Part shown: positions 1 to 11,120 of the stretch, one piece after another
Layout: every line of letters begins with the position of its first letter
Numbering within the stretch: position 1 is the first letter of the stretch
Assembly: GCA_035235625.1 (NCBI GenBank)
Contig: CP141150.1
Coordinates: forward strand, 34,008,756-34,072,755
DNA length: 64,000 nt
Source: Saururus chinensis
Lineage: Eukaryota > Streptophyta > Magnoliopsida > Piperales > Saururaceae
Reading direction: 5' to 3'
The notes under the pieces: generated by a model
The model's input: only the letters and a program-made list of their open reading frames with translations
Told to the model about the DNA's origin: nothing
The model's database searches: none
Made by a program: the position numbers and the translations under genes

Positions 1-865
1 AATAATATATCACTATAATACTTCTTTTAGAACATAATAAAACCATATAATGCCTTATTAACCAATACGGGTATTCTAAAATTAGTTTATTTAGAACCAT
101 ATACTATTATGTTCTCCGTCCAATATAAATTATTGGTCATTCTTTCTTATATTAAGTGCTTTAAAATTAATTTATTTTAAAAATAAATAATATACTTAAT
201 ATAAGTCTAATTTATATGTTTAAATAAATGTATATTTGTGGAGCATTATATGAAAAAAAAATAATTATGTAAATTATATAAACCTATTTGTATTGATCTC
301 ATATAACTTTAAAATTATTATTTTTAATATAAGTAAAACTTAAACTTTTAAAGAAGTTAGGTTTGAATTGTATTTTTATTTTTAAGGAAAAAATTCAAAA
401 AAAATTTTTGAAATTTTTTTTAATTACAAATATTTTTTTAAATAAAAAATAATATTTTTTTAATACAATATCGATACGGTACGGCCGGTACGTATCACTG
501 TATCATGTGGGAGCGTATCGCCCCCCGTACTATATCGGTATCAACCGATACGGCCTTCCATGGCAGTAGGCATGCTCTGTATTTCGGCGGACAAGTCCAA
601 CTCCTCTATTTTGCCTGTTCATATCCAAATATCAAAATAATGATATGTACCATTAGTTTTTTATTTTGTGTATATTTAAATTTTAAAACGCGTCCCAGAA
701 TTTAAAAACGCAATTTTCCATAGCATAAAAGAGTCATCACCAATTATAAGAACTTAAAAAAAAAAGGCAAAATTATAGAGAAAGACTTAATATGGAGACA
801 AAATACATTCAATCCTGAGAGTGACCCTCATCTCATTTCCTCCATTCTTCTCTGTATGCATTAAA
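1..865. other. AT-rich intergenic DNA
   Basis: No gene is visible. The stretch is very AT-rich up to about 465. It then holds a short GC-rich patch at about 470-560 with overlapping CGATACGG/CGGTACG motifs in both orientations, which looks like the decayed end of a short inverted-repeat element. About 640-715 resembles part of the repeat at 3260-3390 and 6330-6460. Confidence 0.5.
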
Positions 866-1140
866 TAATAGCGTGTGGAATGGAGAATCACGATTGAGGC
901 AGACACTTCGCATTATTGCATTTTCAATAATGTTTCATTCCCAGTGGGCAAGTTTTATCCTGTTTACAAGTAATGTCCTAATTCAGCTGATGAATATGCG
1001 AATTACCGTAAAATCAACCCCACATCCTGGATTTCAAGAGACTCGCTTCAAACACCAGAAAAAGTGCTTGATCATCTCACTTTAGCAACTGAACAGCTTA
1101 ATAACCACTACAATACCTTCAAAGATAATAGAGGGGCATT
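866..1140. repeat. Dispersed repeat fragment (relative of 4864-5300 and 6690-6900)
   Basis: It begins with the motif GTGTGGAATGG followed by AGGCAGACACTTCGCATTA, which recurs at 4870-5040 and 35195-35260. It then runs into the tail CACTTTAGCAACTGAACA, which also occurs near 5230, 6850 and 37105. It therefore belongs to the family described at 5061-5480. No intact reading frame is present. Confidence 0.6.
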
Positions 1141-1785
1141 TGCCAAAAAAAAGACAGTTGATTAATAGATTGTGCCAGATTAATTCCACAACTCAGACCA
1201 CAGTTGCGCCACTCTACTAGTGCATCAAACATGCCACATCAATTAAGCTCACACCGGTGAGTTTGTCTATAGGCATGGATGGGTGTGTCAGAGCTATTGA
1301 TCGGCCCTCTGTTAGCGAAAAATAGCTATGATAAAAATCATGCCGAGATGTTGGACAATCAATTGATGTCAAATTGATTAGCACCTATATTGGTTATATT
1401 GAAATTTAGGTCTAGGCATTTAGTAATTGATGAATGATACAAACTGATCGCTCCCAAGTTCAGAATTAACCAAGGCAAATAACAATTGATTGCATGTTTA
1501 TAGCAATCGATCCATTAACATAATAGATTATAGAACTTATGGATTTGGACTCTTTTTGATTGACTACTTCGAAATTTTATTCCCTAAGTAGGCTGATAGG
1601 ATCCTTGACTTTCCTTGTGGGTATAGAAGGCTTTATCATTCCTTTAGGTGCTAATGTTAGTCATTAGAGAAGCTTGGAAAAAGCTATAATTATCTTGTAT
1701 TATTTTCCTTGCTAAATAATATTGTGTGATCCCATGGACGAACTACATAAATCCAATATGTTTTCTCTCTTAATTGTCTTTTGTC
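1141..1785. repeat. LTR-like block, pair of 31870-32620
   Basis: This block aligns by eye over its whole length with about 31870-32620 in the same orientation. Shared landmarks are the ATAGATTGTGCCA opening, a stretch rich in GATCGATC-like words, and an end with CTTGTATT, GATCC(C/T)ATGGAC and TCTCTCTTAATTGTCTTT. The 3' part resembles the U5 end of Copia-type LTRs, but no terminal dinucleotides or target duplication could be fixed. It is a fossil fragment. The CACTA-related DNA that follows interrupts the alignment. Confidence 0.45.
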
Positions 1786-1984
1786 CTTGCTCCCCCACCC
1801 CTCTCATCCCTCCCGCTCCCCCTCTCTCCCAGGTCCACCTTGTCGTCCTCTGCTCTCCCTCCTGCTCCGCCCCCTCCTCTTAAAATCAGACAAGGGGGGA
1901 AAGGAGGGGGGCTGATTCCAGCACCCCACTGTCCTCTAGCCCCCCACCCCACTCCTCCGGTGTCCTTTCCCTTCCGCGATGGGC
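1786..1984. other. C-rich, low-complexity insert
   Basis: A pyrimidine-rich run (CCCCCACCCC, CTCTCCC words) turns into a GGGGG-rich run near 1890. Open frames exist on both strands, but their composition is that of low-complexity DNA (Pro/Ser or Gly/Arg only). It sits between the broken LTR-like block and the CACTA end, so it may be interior sequence of that transposon. Confidence 0.4.
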
Positions 1985-2574
1985 CCACCACCGGGATTTT
2001 TTAAAAAAACATTCCCCTTTAGTGACGCATATAAAAGCATCACTAAAGCATTTTTTATTTTTTCAATGTATTAGCGATGCTTTAAAAAGCGTCGCTGATA
2101 TACGAAATTTTAAATAGATTTTATTATTAGTTGCGCTTTGAATTAAGTAAATTTTTTTAAAAAAATTATTATATTAGCGACGCATGCAAAAGCGTCGCTA
2201 ATAAGGACTTATTAGCGACGCTTCTAATTATGCATTGCTAATAAGTTATTTGTAATTTTTTTTTAAAATATTTTTTATATTAGCGACGTATAGGATAACA
2301 TTGCTAATAACTTATCATTAGCGACACTAGGAAATATGCGTCGCTAATAATTTACTATTATCGACATTGTTTTATGTGTTGCTATAGTAAAACTATTAGC
2401 GACGCATAAATAAGTGTAGCTAATGGAACACTATTAGCGACACTTGTGTTAAGCGTCACTAATAAGCAATAGCGATTGGACTTTTTTCAATGTTTATGAC
2501 AACGGTTTTTATGCGTTGCTAATAGTCATTAGTAATGCTCAAATGTGTCGCTAATAGTCTTTTTTGTTGCAGTG
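1985..2574. mobile_element. CACTA (En/Spm-type) transposon end with subterminal repeats
   Basis: More than a dozen copies of the half-site TTAGCGACGC or close variants occur in both orientations between about 2020 and 2560, as in the subterminal repeats of CACTA transposons. The right edge reads TTTTTTGTTGCAGTG, whose reverse complement CACTGCAACAAAAAA is a CACTA-type terminal inverted repeat. No matching left terminus and no transposase frame are seen. This is one end of a deleted or non-autonomous element. The right end at 2574 is firm, the left limit arbitrary. Confidence 0.7.
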
Positions 2575-3390
2575 AGTTGAGCATATGAAATGCTTATTGA
2601 GTATTCATTTTTAAAATCGACAGCACATAGGCACTAATGTGCGATAGTGTATAAGTTGTAAATCTTATAAATGAATGCTCTACATGCGTTCCTTATGCTT
2701 AATTGGCAAATGGTGAACATGGAGCATGAAAAACTCCTCCCACTATTGGCATTGTGATGCTGCCCAAGCCTATAGCAATCAACTCATCAATTTCTAATTG
2801 TGGCCCCACTCTTAAGAAGGTTAAAAAGGATTTCGGTACCTAGCTAGACTCGTGTGGTCAGTAATCCAACCATCTTGTTGGCCTAAGCAAACTTGGTCCA
2901 AAACAAATAAAAAAGGATAATAATATTCGTACTTCACTTTTTGGTTAACAAAACTTTGTAACAGGTTTTAATTGGACTTTGAAAATTGAACTCCCTATTG
3001 TTAGGTGAGACCCACTCCGCTATGTTCAACTAAAACTTGGTGTAAGGTTTTGTTGAACATAAAGTAAAGTAGGGTTGTCAATATCTAATAAAAAGTACCA
3101 TATTTGATATAATTGAAGGAAAATAATTTTTTTATACTATTTTCTTTCAATAAAACCTTACACTAAGTTTTAATTGGATAGAGAAAAGTAAGTCTTCCTT
3201 TTGTCATGTAAGACCCACTTTTAAGGTTTGAATTAAAGGTAGTGTTGTGTTACTAGCATCCTTTTTGGGGTTTTCTATTTTTATATTTTGTATATTTCTA
3301 AATAATTAAACGTCAACCAAACTTTGTTCGTGGCTCATTTGATGGTCAACATTAAGATCTTGATTTTAGCTACACTAGTAAAAGTATACG
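2575..3390. repeat. Degenerate repeat, pair of 5800-6460
   Basis: About 2735-3390 aligns with about 5845-6460 on the same strand. Shared landmarks in order are AATTGTGGCCCCA, CTTAAGAAGG, ACTTGGTC, ACTTCACTTT, a CCAATCAAAACTT-like phrase, GTAGGG, and TTAAGATCTTGATTTTAG at the end. Parts also resemble 4100-4230. No reading frame is shared, so the family is unclassified and probably non-coding. Confidence 0.55.
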
Positions 3391-3490
3391 TGCATAATGC
3401 ATGTGTTGCACTCTATAGATTTAGAGTCTCATATTACCATATGCAAATTGAGCATTAAGTTTAATTATTTTACTTGATCCATTAATAATA

Positions 3491-3593
3491 CTCCCTCCAT
3501 CATAAAATAAGTGCCTATTTAGTTTTTCAAAATGAATTAAAATTAGTTTATTTTGAAAAATTAAATAGGACACTTATTTTGGGATGGAGGGAG
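3491..3593. mobile_element. Stowaway MITE
   Basis: A 103-bp element starts CTCCCTCCATCATAAAATAA and ends with the inverted counterpart ending GGATGGAGGGAG. It is flanked by TA at 3489-3490 and 3594-3595, the Tc1/mariner-type target duplication. The two arms pair over almost the whole length. It has no coding capacity. Confidence 0.9.
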
Positions 3594-3595
3594 TA

Positions 3596-4240
3596 ATGCA
3601 TAAATACTATTTTTGGTGTATTGGGCGATATAAAATAGTAGTAGTATAGATTAAATATACCCCCATTCTCATTTTAATAAGTTAGAATAATTATGATTAT
3701 GAAATTTATATTTTTTATATGGCTGCAAGATTATACTTATTGGAGAAATTTGTTGATATTTTAAGTCTCCTTAAATCAATTAAATAAGAGTTTCTTTAAA
3801 AAGGCAATATAACACACCTTAATAATAGTATAAATTCTTTTTACGATGAAATGATTGTTGGATGGTACACAAAATTTGGGAGCTGCATAGGGATAACCAT
3901 GATTCCATCTGATGTTCTAGTTATCACTTAGTATTAAAATATGATACCAAGATATTGTAGTAACATTAAAGATATCCACAACACACTTTGAGTCCTTCCA
4001 AGAAAGAACTCCATTAGTTGGCACATAACATGTAAGTTGATAAATTATCGTCTTTTGAATCATGAATTTCCTACACCAGAGTCGAACAAAAATTTATATA
4101 GGGTTTTGATTAGACACAATATTGGTCCTCACATTGTCATGTGAGATCAACTTTTCTTTATCCAATCAAAAGTTGTGTAAGATTTTATTAGACACAAAGT
4201 GGTGTGGGTTATCAACATCTTTCTCTTTTATCTTTAGTAA
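3596..4240. other. AT-rich intergenic DNA
   Basis: No gene is visible. 4100-4220 contains another weak copy of the CCAATCAAAA / GTAAGATTTTATTAGACA repeat phrase seen in 2575-3390 and 5800-6460. Confidence 0.4.
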
Positions 4241-4244
4241 CATA

Positions 4245-4388
4245 ATCCCCCGTCCCACATTAATAGCTCAATTTAAGTATTAAAAATAATTTAAATTTCC
4301 ACATTAATAGCTCAATTTAAGTATTAAAAATAAATTAAATTTTGTTATTTTTTTAAAAAAAATAAAGCTATTAATGTAGTACAGGGAG
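4245..4388. mobile_element. Stowaway-like MITE with internal duplication
   Basis: The left end reads CCCCCGTCCCACATTAATAGC and the right end GCTATTAATGTAGTACAGGGAG followed by TA. The left arm is present twice (ACATTAATAGCTCAATTTAA at about 4258 and 4301), so the element has an internal tandem duplication of about 43 bp. Ends are degenerate compared with the 3491 copy. Confidence 0.65.
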
Positions 4389-4863
4389 TACATTTTAAAA
4401 GTAATGAGAAGTGTTACTATCATTGAAGACATTTCGTAGGTTATTATTAAGCTATTGGTGAGGTATTTAATTGTACTCCCATTAGCCATGAACCTTCTTG
4501 GTAATTTTTTATAGCACAAATGAGCTATCACCATCTATATAAGCTTCCAAAAAAAAAGGCAAAAAAGTAGAAAAAAACTCAATATTGTCTCCATTACCTC
4601 CAATTTTCTCCACTTGCATAAAAGTCTTGGTCCTGGTATTGTCCCATTTTTCAAGTGACAGGTTTGATCTATTCTATCACTCAGATGACTAATCCTTCTA
4701 GGAGTATAGAAAGATACACTGGCCAGCGGGATAGAATATGACAGACGTTATCACCAAGACAAAATGCAACAAGGTTTCATCTTCTAGGAGAATAATAATG
4801 GGCCTTTTTGAATCAGACCGCCATGAGGCACATTATTCTCCACCTAAATTGGCTTGGGCGACA
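4389..4863. other. Intergenic DNA without a gene
   Basis: AT-rich up to 4600, then mixed composition. I see no supported coding region or element here. Confidence 0.4.
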
Positions 4864-5060
4864 ACTGATGTGAAATAATAGCGTGTGGAATGGTGGATCA
4901 AGATTTAGGCAGACACTTCGCATTAATGAGGATCGAGAACTCTTCGAGAATGCATTTTCAGGACTGATGTGAAATAATAGCGTGTGGAATGGTGGTTCAA
5001 GATTGAGGCAGACACTTCGCATTATTGCGGAGAACTCCTCAAGCATGCATTTTCATAAAG
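4864..5060. repeat. Two-copy 99-bp tandem repeat
   Basis: Two direct copies begin at ACTGATGTGAAATAATAGCG (4864 and 4963), a 99-bp period. Each contains GTGTGGAATGGTGG, AGGCAGACACTTCGCATTA and GCATTTTCA. Single copies occur at 866-935 and 35190-35280. The minus-strand ORF across it is just the repeat read twice. Confidence 0.8.
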
Positions 5061-5480
5061 TCGCAAAAGTAAGCGTTCCACTGACGCTTGATTGGTAGTG
5101 GACAAGTTTTATTCTGTTAAAAGTAATTCTCAATTCAGCCAACGAAAATACCAATAACCGTAAAATAAATCCAACGTAATGAATTTAAACAAACTTGCTT
5201 CGAACATCAGATACATTTTTTTGTCAGCTCACTTTAGCAACTGAACAACTTAAAAACCACTACAAAACCTTCAAAGATGAGAGACGGCTAATCCCCTTCG
5301 TCATCAACAACCTCAAGAAAGGCAATTAGAGTGCTCCAAGATGGACAGTTTTAGCTAGCCAAGAAGCCTACAACACCCTGAAGGCTTTTTTTACTTGCTC
5401 GTTTAGTCATTCGACGAGGCATAATAATGAAGCAACTGATAGACTTGCAAGATTTGTGCATGGGTGTTTGTGTTGTGATT
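5061..5480 (+). repeat. Decayed RNase H-like (LINE-type) fragment
   Basis: The plus-strand frame near 5375-5460 reads AFFTCSFSHS, then TRHNNEATDRLARFVH. This matches the end of the RNase H-like domain found at the C-terminus of plant LINE ORF2 and related proteins (pattern FxHxxRxxNxxADxLA). The preceding 300 bp are conserved among copies at 6690-7100 and 36945-37330. It is a broken copy; LINE origin is inferred from the motif alone. Confidence 0.55.
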
Positions 5481-5799
5481 ATAACGCCCACTAGAATGAT
5501 TTAGCTTATAATTTATGCAATGGTAATAGATCCTTGTGAGGAACAGTGATCCACAAGAAAGGACAATCACTACCTATGTTTACGGGATCACACTTTCACT
5601 ATTCAATAAAATAATCATACAAGTGAAAAGTTACAGTTTTACAAAGCTTCTGTCTTATCCAACGACTACATTTAATTTTTGGGGGACTTCTATTTTAAAA
5701 AAGTTAAGATTGTGGCTGTTGATGAAAGTCTAAGGTCTTCTTTTCTACCAAATCTTGCTGGTGATGGAATGAGTCTGTTGTATGGCATCAAATTCCACA
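5481..5799. other. Intergenic DNA without a gene
   Basis: The 65-residue ORF here has no recognisable feature, and no element boundaries were found. Confidence 0.35.
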
Positions 5800-6460
5800 T
5801 GGTTGCATTTCAGTGGATAACTCATTAGTCACAAATTTGGTTCACTTTTGGTATTGTGAAGATCCCAGAGCCTATAGCACTTAACTCATTAGTGTCCAAT
5901 TGTGGCCCCATTCTTAAGAAGGTTCTTAGTTTTGTAAAAAGATTTGGGTTCCTAGACTTGGGGGGTTAGTATTGTCCATCTCTCTCTCGTCCATGTAGAC
6001 TTGGTCTAAAAGAAATGATAATAATTTTCCTACTTCACTTTCTATCTAATAAAATTTTACACTAGGTTTTATATTAGATTAGGAATAGTCCCTATTATCA
6101 TCAGGTAAGATTCACTCTTTTATGTCCAATCAAAACTTAGTGTTAAATTATGTTAGGACATAAAGTTGAGTAGGGCTCTCAGTATCCAATGAAAAAAGTG
6201 TAAGTTTTAAAAAATTAAAAAATAATAATTAACTTTATACCAAATTTTGATTAGATAGAGAAAAAGTAGTACTTTTGTCATGTACCACCCACTTTTAAGA
6301 TTTTGTCACACAAAAAGTGGTATAGGGTTATTAGCATCTTTTTTAGGTATTTTATTTTATTTTTACTTTGTGCATATCTAAATTTCAAAACATCTCCTAG
6401 AATTTGTTCATGGATGATTTTACCATTTACCTTAAGATCTTGATTTTAGTTAGCTTCTTG
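5800..6460. repeat. Degenerate repeat, pair of 2575-3390
   Basis: Second copy of the unclassified repeat, in the same orientation and about 3.1 kb from the first. It contains AATTGTGGCCCCATTCTTAA and ends with TTAAGATCTTGATTTTAGTT. Together with the RNase H-like fragments at 5061 and 6690, it shows that this part of the window grew by local duplication. Confidence 0.55.
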
Positions 6461-7156
6461 TGTCTCCTAGAGTTTGGAACTGCGTAGGGATAACCATGAT
6501 TCTGATTGATATTCTGTGTAGCATTAAAGATATCCACAGCACACTCTTAAGAGACCTTTCTACTCCAACCTACTCCAACCTTCTTCGACAAATAAGAGAC
6601 CTTTCTTCCCAGAAAGGGATAGAGCCAACTGTGCAACAGCCCTTTCTTCCAAAGAGAAATGCTCCCAAATGGGCCATAAAGTGGCAAAAGTAAGCGTTCT
6701 ACTGATGCTTGATTGATAGTGGACAAGCTTTATTCGGTTACAAGCAAGTCTCAAATCAACCAACGAAAATACCAATAACCGTGAAATCAATCCAACATTA
6801 TGAATTTAAACAAACTTGCTACAAACATCAGAAACAACTTTTTGTCAGATCACTTTAGCAACTGAACAACTTCTAAACAACTACAAAACCCTCGAAGATG
6901 AGAGAGGGATAGTCCCCTTCCTCATCAACAGCCTCAAGAAAGGCAATTAGAGTGCTCTAGGATTGGCCATTTAATCCAAGAGGCCTACAACAACCTGAAG
7001 GCTTTTTTTAGTTGTTCTTTTAGTCATTTGAGGAGGGATAATAATGCAGCTGCGTATAGACATGCCAGATTTGTACGTTGGTGTTTGTAGGAATGAGTTG
7101 GGCTCACCTGACAGTAGCCTGGATAGGCAGGCTGCTGCTCTTGTGTGGTTGTGGTT

Positions 7157-7292
7157 GTTTCTTTGCGTTACATTTTCTAATAAAAAACTAGCACTACCAA
7201 AAAAAATTAAAGATTTACAGCTTTGTTTCTTTGCGTTACATTTTCTAATAAAAAAATAACACTACCAAAAAAAATAAAGATTTACAGCAGCA
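7157..7292. repeat. 68-bp tandem duplication
   Basis: Two copies begin with GTTTCTTTGCGTTACATTTT at 7157 and 7225 and end with AAAGATTTACAG. The partner locus at 37410-37470 has one copy, so the doubling happened in this copy after the segmental duplication, or was lost from the other. Confidence 0.8.
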
Positions 7293-7377
7293 CTGTTTCT
7301 GATACCTGCAAGTACCGCATAGATCCTGTAAAATCAGTAGCACCGCAGTTCAAAATAGCATATCATAACACACGGCC

Positions 7378-8740
7378 TCAGCCACTGTCCTCCTCTTTGC
7401 CCATGGACTCAGGACAAAAAACTCAAAATGAAGCCATCGAGATCACCTTCCAGAACTGAATCAGGGTCGTCCTGAGGTCCTTGACCATGCGGTATGGCCG
7501 CATGGTAGGAAGATGGTATTAAGTCCAGTGAGTTCTATTAGTGAAAAAACAATCATTTAGCTCTGGAAATATAGCAACATGGCTCACTTGGAGAACATAA
7601 GTTCGTATCTGGTTGCCCCCGCTGATATCAGTCAGAGATTGCGTATGCTGAGCATTCCACCGCACCTGACGGGCCATCTCAAGCTGGTCTAATCGAGACT
7701 GAAGCACTGTTATAGCCATAGCTTTGTTCTGATGTTGAGTGTAAGATAACTAAGTTTTCTAAAAACTCGAGACGTTAGGAAAAAGAAATCTTTTATATTA
7801 ATTTTATGCTCTAACATCCCCCCTTACGTATAAGCGTCTATGAAATGCGGCACGTGGAATATAATTAAGATATATAAATGTCTCCAACGAGACTTGAACC
7901 CAGAACCTCTTGTAACTTGGAGCTCTAATACAATGTAAGATAATCAAGTTTCTCAAAAACTAAAGCTGTTAGGAAGAAAAAATCTTTTATATTAATTTTA
8001 TATTTTAAAATCTAATATAAGACAAAAAAAAAAGCAACAATATTATACTTCACATATCATATCTTATATGGAGTCACTTTGAAATTTTACTCATATACTA
8101 CTGAGACTGCATTACATCAAATGCATCATTTTGACAGGTTGCAGTTACACCTGTTGGGATATGGACTATTCTCACAGCACTCTCTGTTGTATTAATTTTG
8201 GGATACGAGACCGCTCGATTCGAAGGTCAGATTCATTAAATTGATATCGAGAAGAGACATCATCCAAGATTGGTATCACAGCCACAGCAGCAAAAGAAGT
8301 ATGCCGGCGCTTCCCACTATCCAATGGTGATATCCGCACAAATCTGTGGACCCCAACTTCGGCCTTGGCATATCCAAACGCATATTCACCATCCACTTTG
8401 ATTGTTGCACGCTGAAAAACCATACTCAGACCTCAGCTAACTAAGACTGCTAGGACCTTCAATGAATCCCCATGCTAAACTATCTATAAAGCCAATAACT
8501 CTATACCTGTATTTCTAAGAAAGAATGTAATAATTTTTAAATATATATGGAACAAAAAGACAACGTATGAGGAGATAGATTAAAGGGATTGAAATGGACC
8601 TTTATTCCTGCAATCTCTCCAGGCATTTCATCTACTACAGTGACTCCAAATCCACGATGTCCGGCCCACGCTTTGTACATATTGATAACCATGGCCGCCC
8701 TGTCCATACTCTCCGTTCCTCCTGCTCCTGCCTGCACCTG
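7378..8740 (-). pseudogene. Peptide chain release factor 2 pseudogene (3' half)
   Basis: This is a partial copy of the release factor gene at 37599-40157, retaining only the counterparts of exons 7 (7378-7497), 6 (about 7570-7737), 5 (about 8110-8414) and 4 (about 8600-8737). Exons 1-3 are absent because the duplication ended in intron 3. The exon-5 copy has lost the segment coding for the GGQ motif (near 8195-8210, replaced by unrelated bases with a frame change). The SPF stop-codon recognition tripeptide has become SPL. The exon-7 copy lacks 16 bp near 7468 and its splice acceptor AG is GG at 7498-7499. The exon-5 donor is deleted. A 270-bp insertion lies at the exon-6 acceptor. It cannot make a working release factor; transcription cannot be judged. 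Confidence 0.88.
7738..8008. mobile_element. About 270-bp insertion with internal direct repeats
   Basis: Absent from the partner locus, where GTTGAG joins directly to ATCTAATATAAGAC. The insert carries two direct copies of a 70-bp phrase (GTAAGATAA, GTTAGGA, AATCTTTTATATTAATTTTAT) at 7741-7812 and 7934-8005. Between them is ACTTGAACCCAGAACCTC, a phrase common in dispersed plant repeats. The repeated ends could be short terminal direct repeats of a very small retroelement-like insertion; family not assigned. Confidence 0.55.
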
Positions 8741-8786
8741 TATCACTTGCAGCAAGAAAACACGTCATATTATACAATTACAAGAG

Positions 8787-9320
8787 AAGGTGGGGCAGAG
8801 GCAGATAGAAGCTGGTTCGCTGGAAGCGGATGGCAATGGCACCATCATCCACCAAAAATGGATCGGGAATCCAGTGGTTTGGTGGAAAACAGAGAAGGGG
8901 GTTGGCCGGGGAGATGCATAATTGGGCTAGGGGGCGGCGGGGCTGGGCGAGAGTGACCCTGTAGCCATCACCATTCCGGGGCAGAGCCGGGCTAGCTCCG
9001 GCTAGTCCTGGTCAGGCCATTGTTGTGGTAGAGGCGAGAAACAGAAGGAAGGGAAAAACAGGGGAGGGGTGGAATGAAGAGTGCGGAGGAGAAAAAGAGA
9101 GGGCAGGGGAGGAACCGGGCTAGGTGGAGCCATACCTGGCCGTCAGTAGGCCGGGGGAACCCACAGTGGCCATTCGGCCGGAGCCGGCAAAGACAAAGTC
9201 CAAAGCAAGAGGGGAGATTGCAGCCAGCTGCAAGCTGGGTGGCGCTGGGGAGGCGACCTCACCGTCGCCAACCCGAGGCCGGCTTATGGAGTCACCTCCG
9301 GCTTATGGATAATGCTCTGG
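8787..9320. other. GC-rich intergenic block of unknown origin
   Basis: Composition changes abruptly to GC-rich at the duplication breakpoint, with CCGGGCTAG / GCCGG words. The open frames on the plus strand (to about 120 codons) are Gly/Arg/Pro-rich and resemble no family I know. It probably belongs to an inserted repeat. Confidence 0.35.
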
Positions 9321-9797
9321 ATAAGGCTGCAAACGGGCCGGAGCCCTGACGAGCCAGGTAGCCTTAGGCCCGTCCCTAAAAAAAAAACCAGAAATTACAA
9401 GGCTCGGCCCAGGCCCGGAGTCAAGCCAAAAACTCTGGCCCGTCCCTAAATTTGGACGGGCATGGCCCGGGCCACGGGCCCAAATTTATCTAATATAAAA
9501 TATTTTTTTAACTTTAATTTTTGGGCTGAAATTTACACGGATGGACAGAGATTTTTAGACTTAGGCTTAGGGTAACTGGGTTAAGTAACTTGGTATTAGG
9601 CTTGGTATATAGGTTATAGATAGCATACCTTAATAGTTACGGGCCAGGCCGAGCTTCTATGCTTTTTTTCTCAGGCCCAAGCCTGGTCCTAATAACAACA
9701 TATTTTAAATTATCAGGCCTAAGCCCGTAAATTTATGGGCCGGGTTAGGCTACGGGCCAAATTGTATATCTTGCAACCCTACATCTTGCAGCCCTAG
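9321..9797. mobile_element. Probable hAT-like MITE with GGCCCG/CGGGCC repeats
   Basis: The left end reads AAGGCTGCAAACGGGCC. The right side reads GGCCAAATTGTATATCTTGC then AACCCT, so the ends form an imperfect inverted repeat starting GGGTTGCAA / AGGCTGCAA. The interior is full of GCCCG and CGGGC words in both orientations, as in the better preserved element at 11121-11576. A target duplication was not found; the right end could be at 9780 or 9797. Confidence 0.45.
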
Positions 9798-11112
9798 TTC
9801 TGGAATACCGAAACATCACATTTTTTTCTCTTCTATCTTCATTTTTCTCTCTCAATTTCTTTTTCTTTTTCTCTCTTCTTTGTGTTGGGAAGTTTGATGG
9901 CGCATCATGACCCACGGCCAATAACTTAACCTCCACACCCTACTCTACAAGTACGAATATTGAAGCATCACATTTTTCTACCGAAAAATAAGTAAAAATT
10001 AATAGAAATATCACAAAAAATTACAAAAAAAATTAAGGACATTACACCATCACAATCAGCCCCTTGTATTGCTCCGCCTTCCCTCCCACATTCCCTCCTC
10101 CAACTCAGCTAGAAACCACCTCTCTCCCCTCCTCTTCATGTCGTTGATGCACCTTTTCCTTCTCGTGTTGTCCCTCAGCTTCCTCCTCCTCAAGACCCGG
10201 TATCCCCTCTTGAGCTGGGTCAACAGGGGCCCGCGTTGAGTAGGATAGAGCCATAGAAGGGAGAGGGATGATAACACGAGTTTGAGTCGGGCTTTTTGAA
10301 ATTATTGTCGGGTTTTAAAAATGGGGAAGATGGAGTAAGGCCATGACGAAGTGTTCTATTAGCTTCTGCCTATTAGTATGACTTAATGACATGCATGGTG
10401 GGTTTTCACTGGTGGCCAACGGGTGCTTAGGGAGGAAACCTCCCCAATACATTTGAGTTTGTTAGGGAGGGATAAGATGGGAGTTTTTGGATTTTATTAA
10501 AAGCTGGCTATTTAGGGCACAATTTTGAGAGTCGCTTGATGACCGTCAAGTGGCCATGATCCATATGGCAGAGGCAGACTAAACAGTTCGGTGGACTATA
10601 TTTGTCCCCTCTCTTTATATATACTAGTAGAAGTGTACATGCATATTGTACTATAAAGATTTAGAGTCTTATTACCATTATGCAAATTGAACTTAAGTTT
10701 AACAATTTTACATGGTCCATAAATATGATATTTGACACACCTTTGTTGAAAGCCTAGTCTCATGACAAAGTCTACGAATAACCAAATTACTACACAAAAG
10801 GACGAACCAACAACATGAATTTGCTTCTATGTTACACTACAATTACAACCACTGCCTTAGATTCATTCTATCAAACAAACATACATGATTACCTCATTCC
10901 AAAGCATAAATGCATTACTCTTCCAAAAAGGTTGCTGGTTCACGGCAATATCATGTCTGCAATCTACACACCGTATATATTGCAACCTCTTCCTAAAAAG
11001 AATGAAATAGTTGAATTGATTGAGTCTTGTAAACTAAGAAAAAAATTGTAAATAATGATAAATAGGGAAAAAACCAAAAGAAAAAGTTACGCGGAAAAGA
11101 ACCTTTGAGGTA
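9798..11112. other. Intergenic DNA without a gene
   Basis: Mixed composition with a pyrimidine-rich part at 9815-9890. 10619-10740 repeats the sequence at 3371-3490 (ACTAGTA, TTTAGAGTCT, ATGCAAATTGA). The 78-residue ORF at 10815-11051 has no recognisable domain. Confidence 0.4.
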
Positions 11113-11120
11113 AGCACAAG

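Larger units (their letters stand above)
6572..8786. repeat. Segmental duplication, copy 1 (partner 36556-38774)
   Basis: About 2.2 kb aligns in direct orientation with 36556-38774, offset close to 30.0 kb. Homology begins at ACTCCAACCTT and stops after CAATTACAAGAG. In exon-5 sequence I count about 7 differences in 150 bases, so the duplication is not ancient. This copy has an insertion of about 270 bp at 7738-8008, and several small deletions. It includes an RNase H-like fragment (6690-7150) and a pseudogene of the release factor gene. Confidence 0.85.

Noticed and set aside
1774-2004. Overlapping Pro/Ser and Gly/Arg ORFs on both strands
   Set aside because: They arise from C-rich/G-rich low-complexity DNA and overlap fully on opposite strands.
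7860-7935. tRNA-like phrase ACTTGAACCCAGAACCTC
   Set aside because: No cloverleaf or anticodon arm can be built around it; the phrase is common in dispersed plant repeats.
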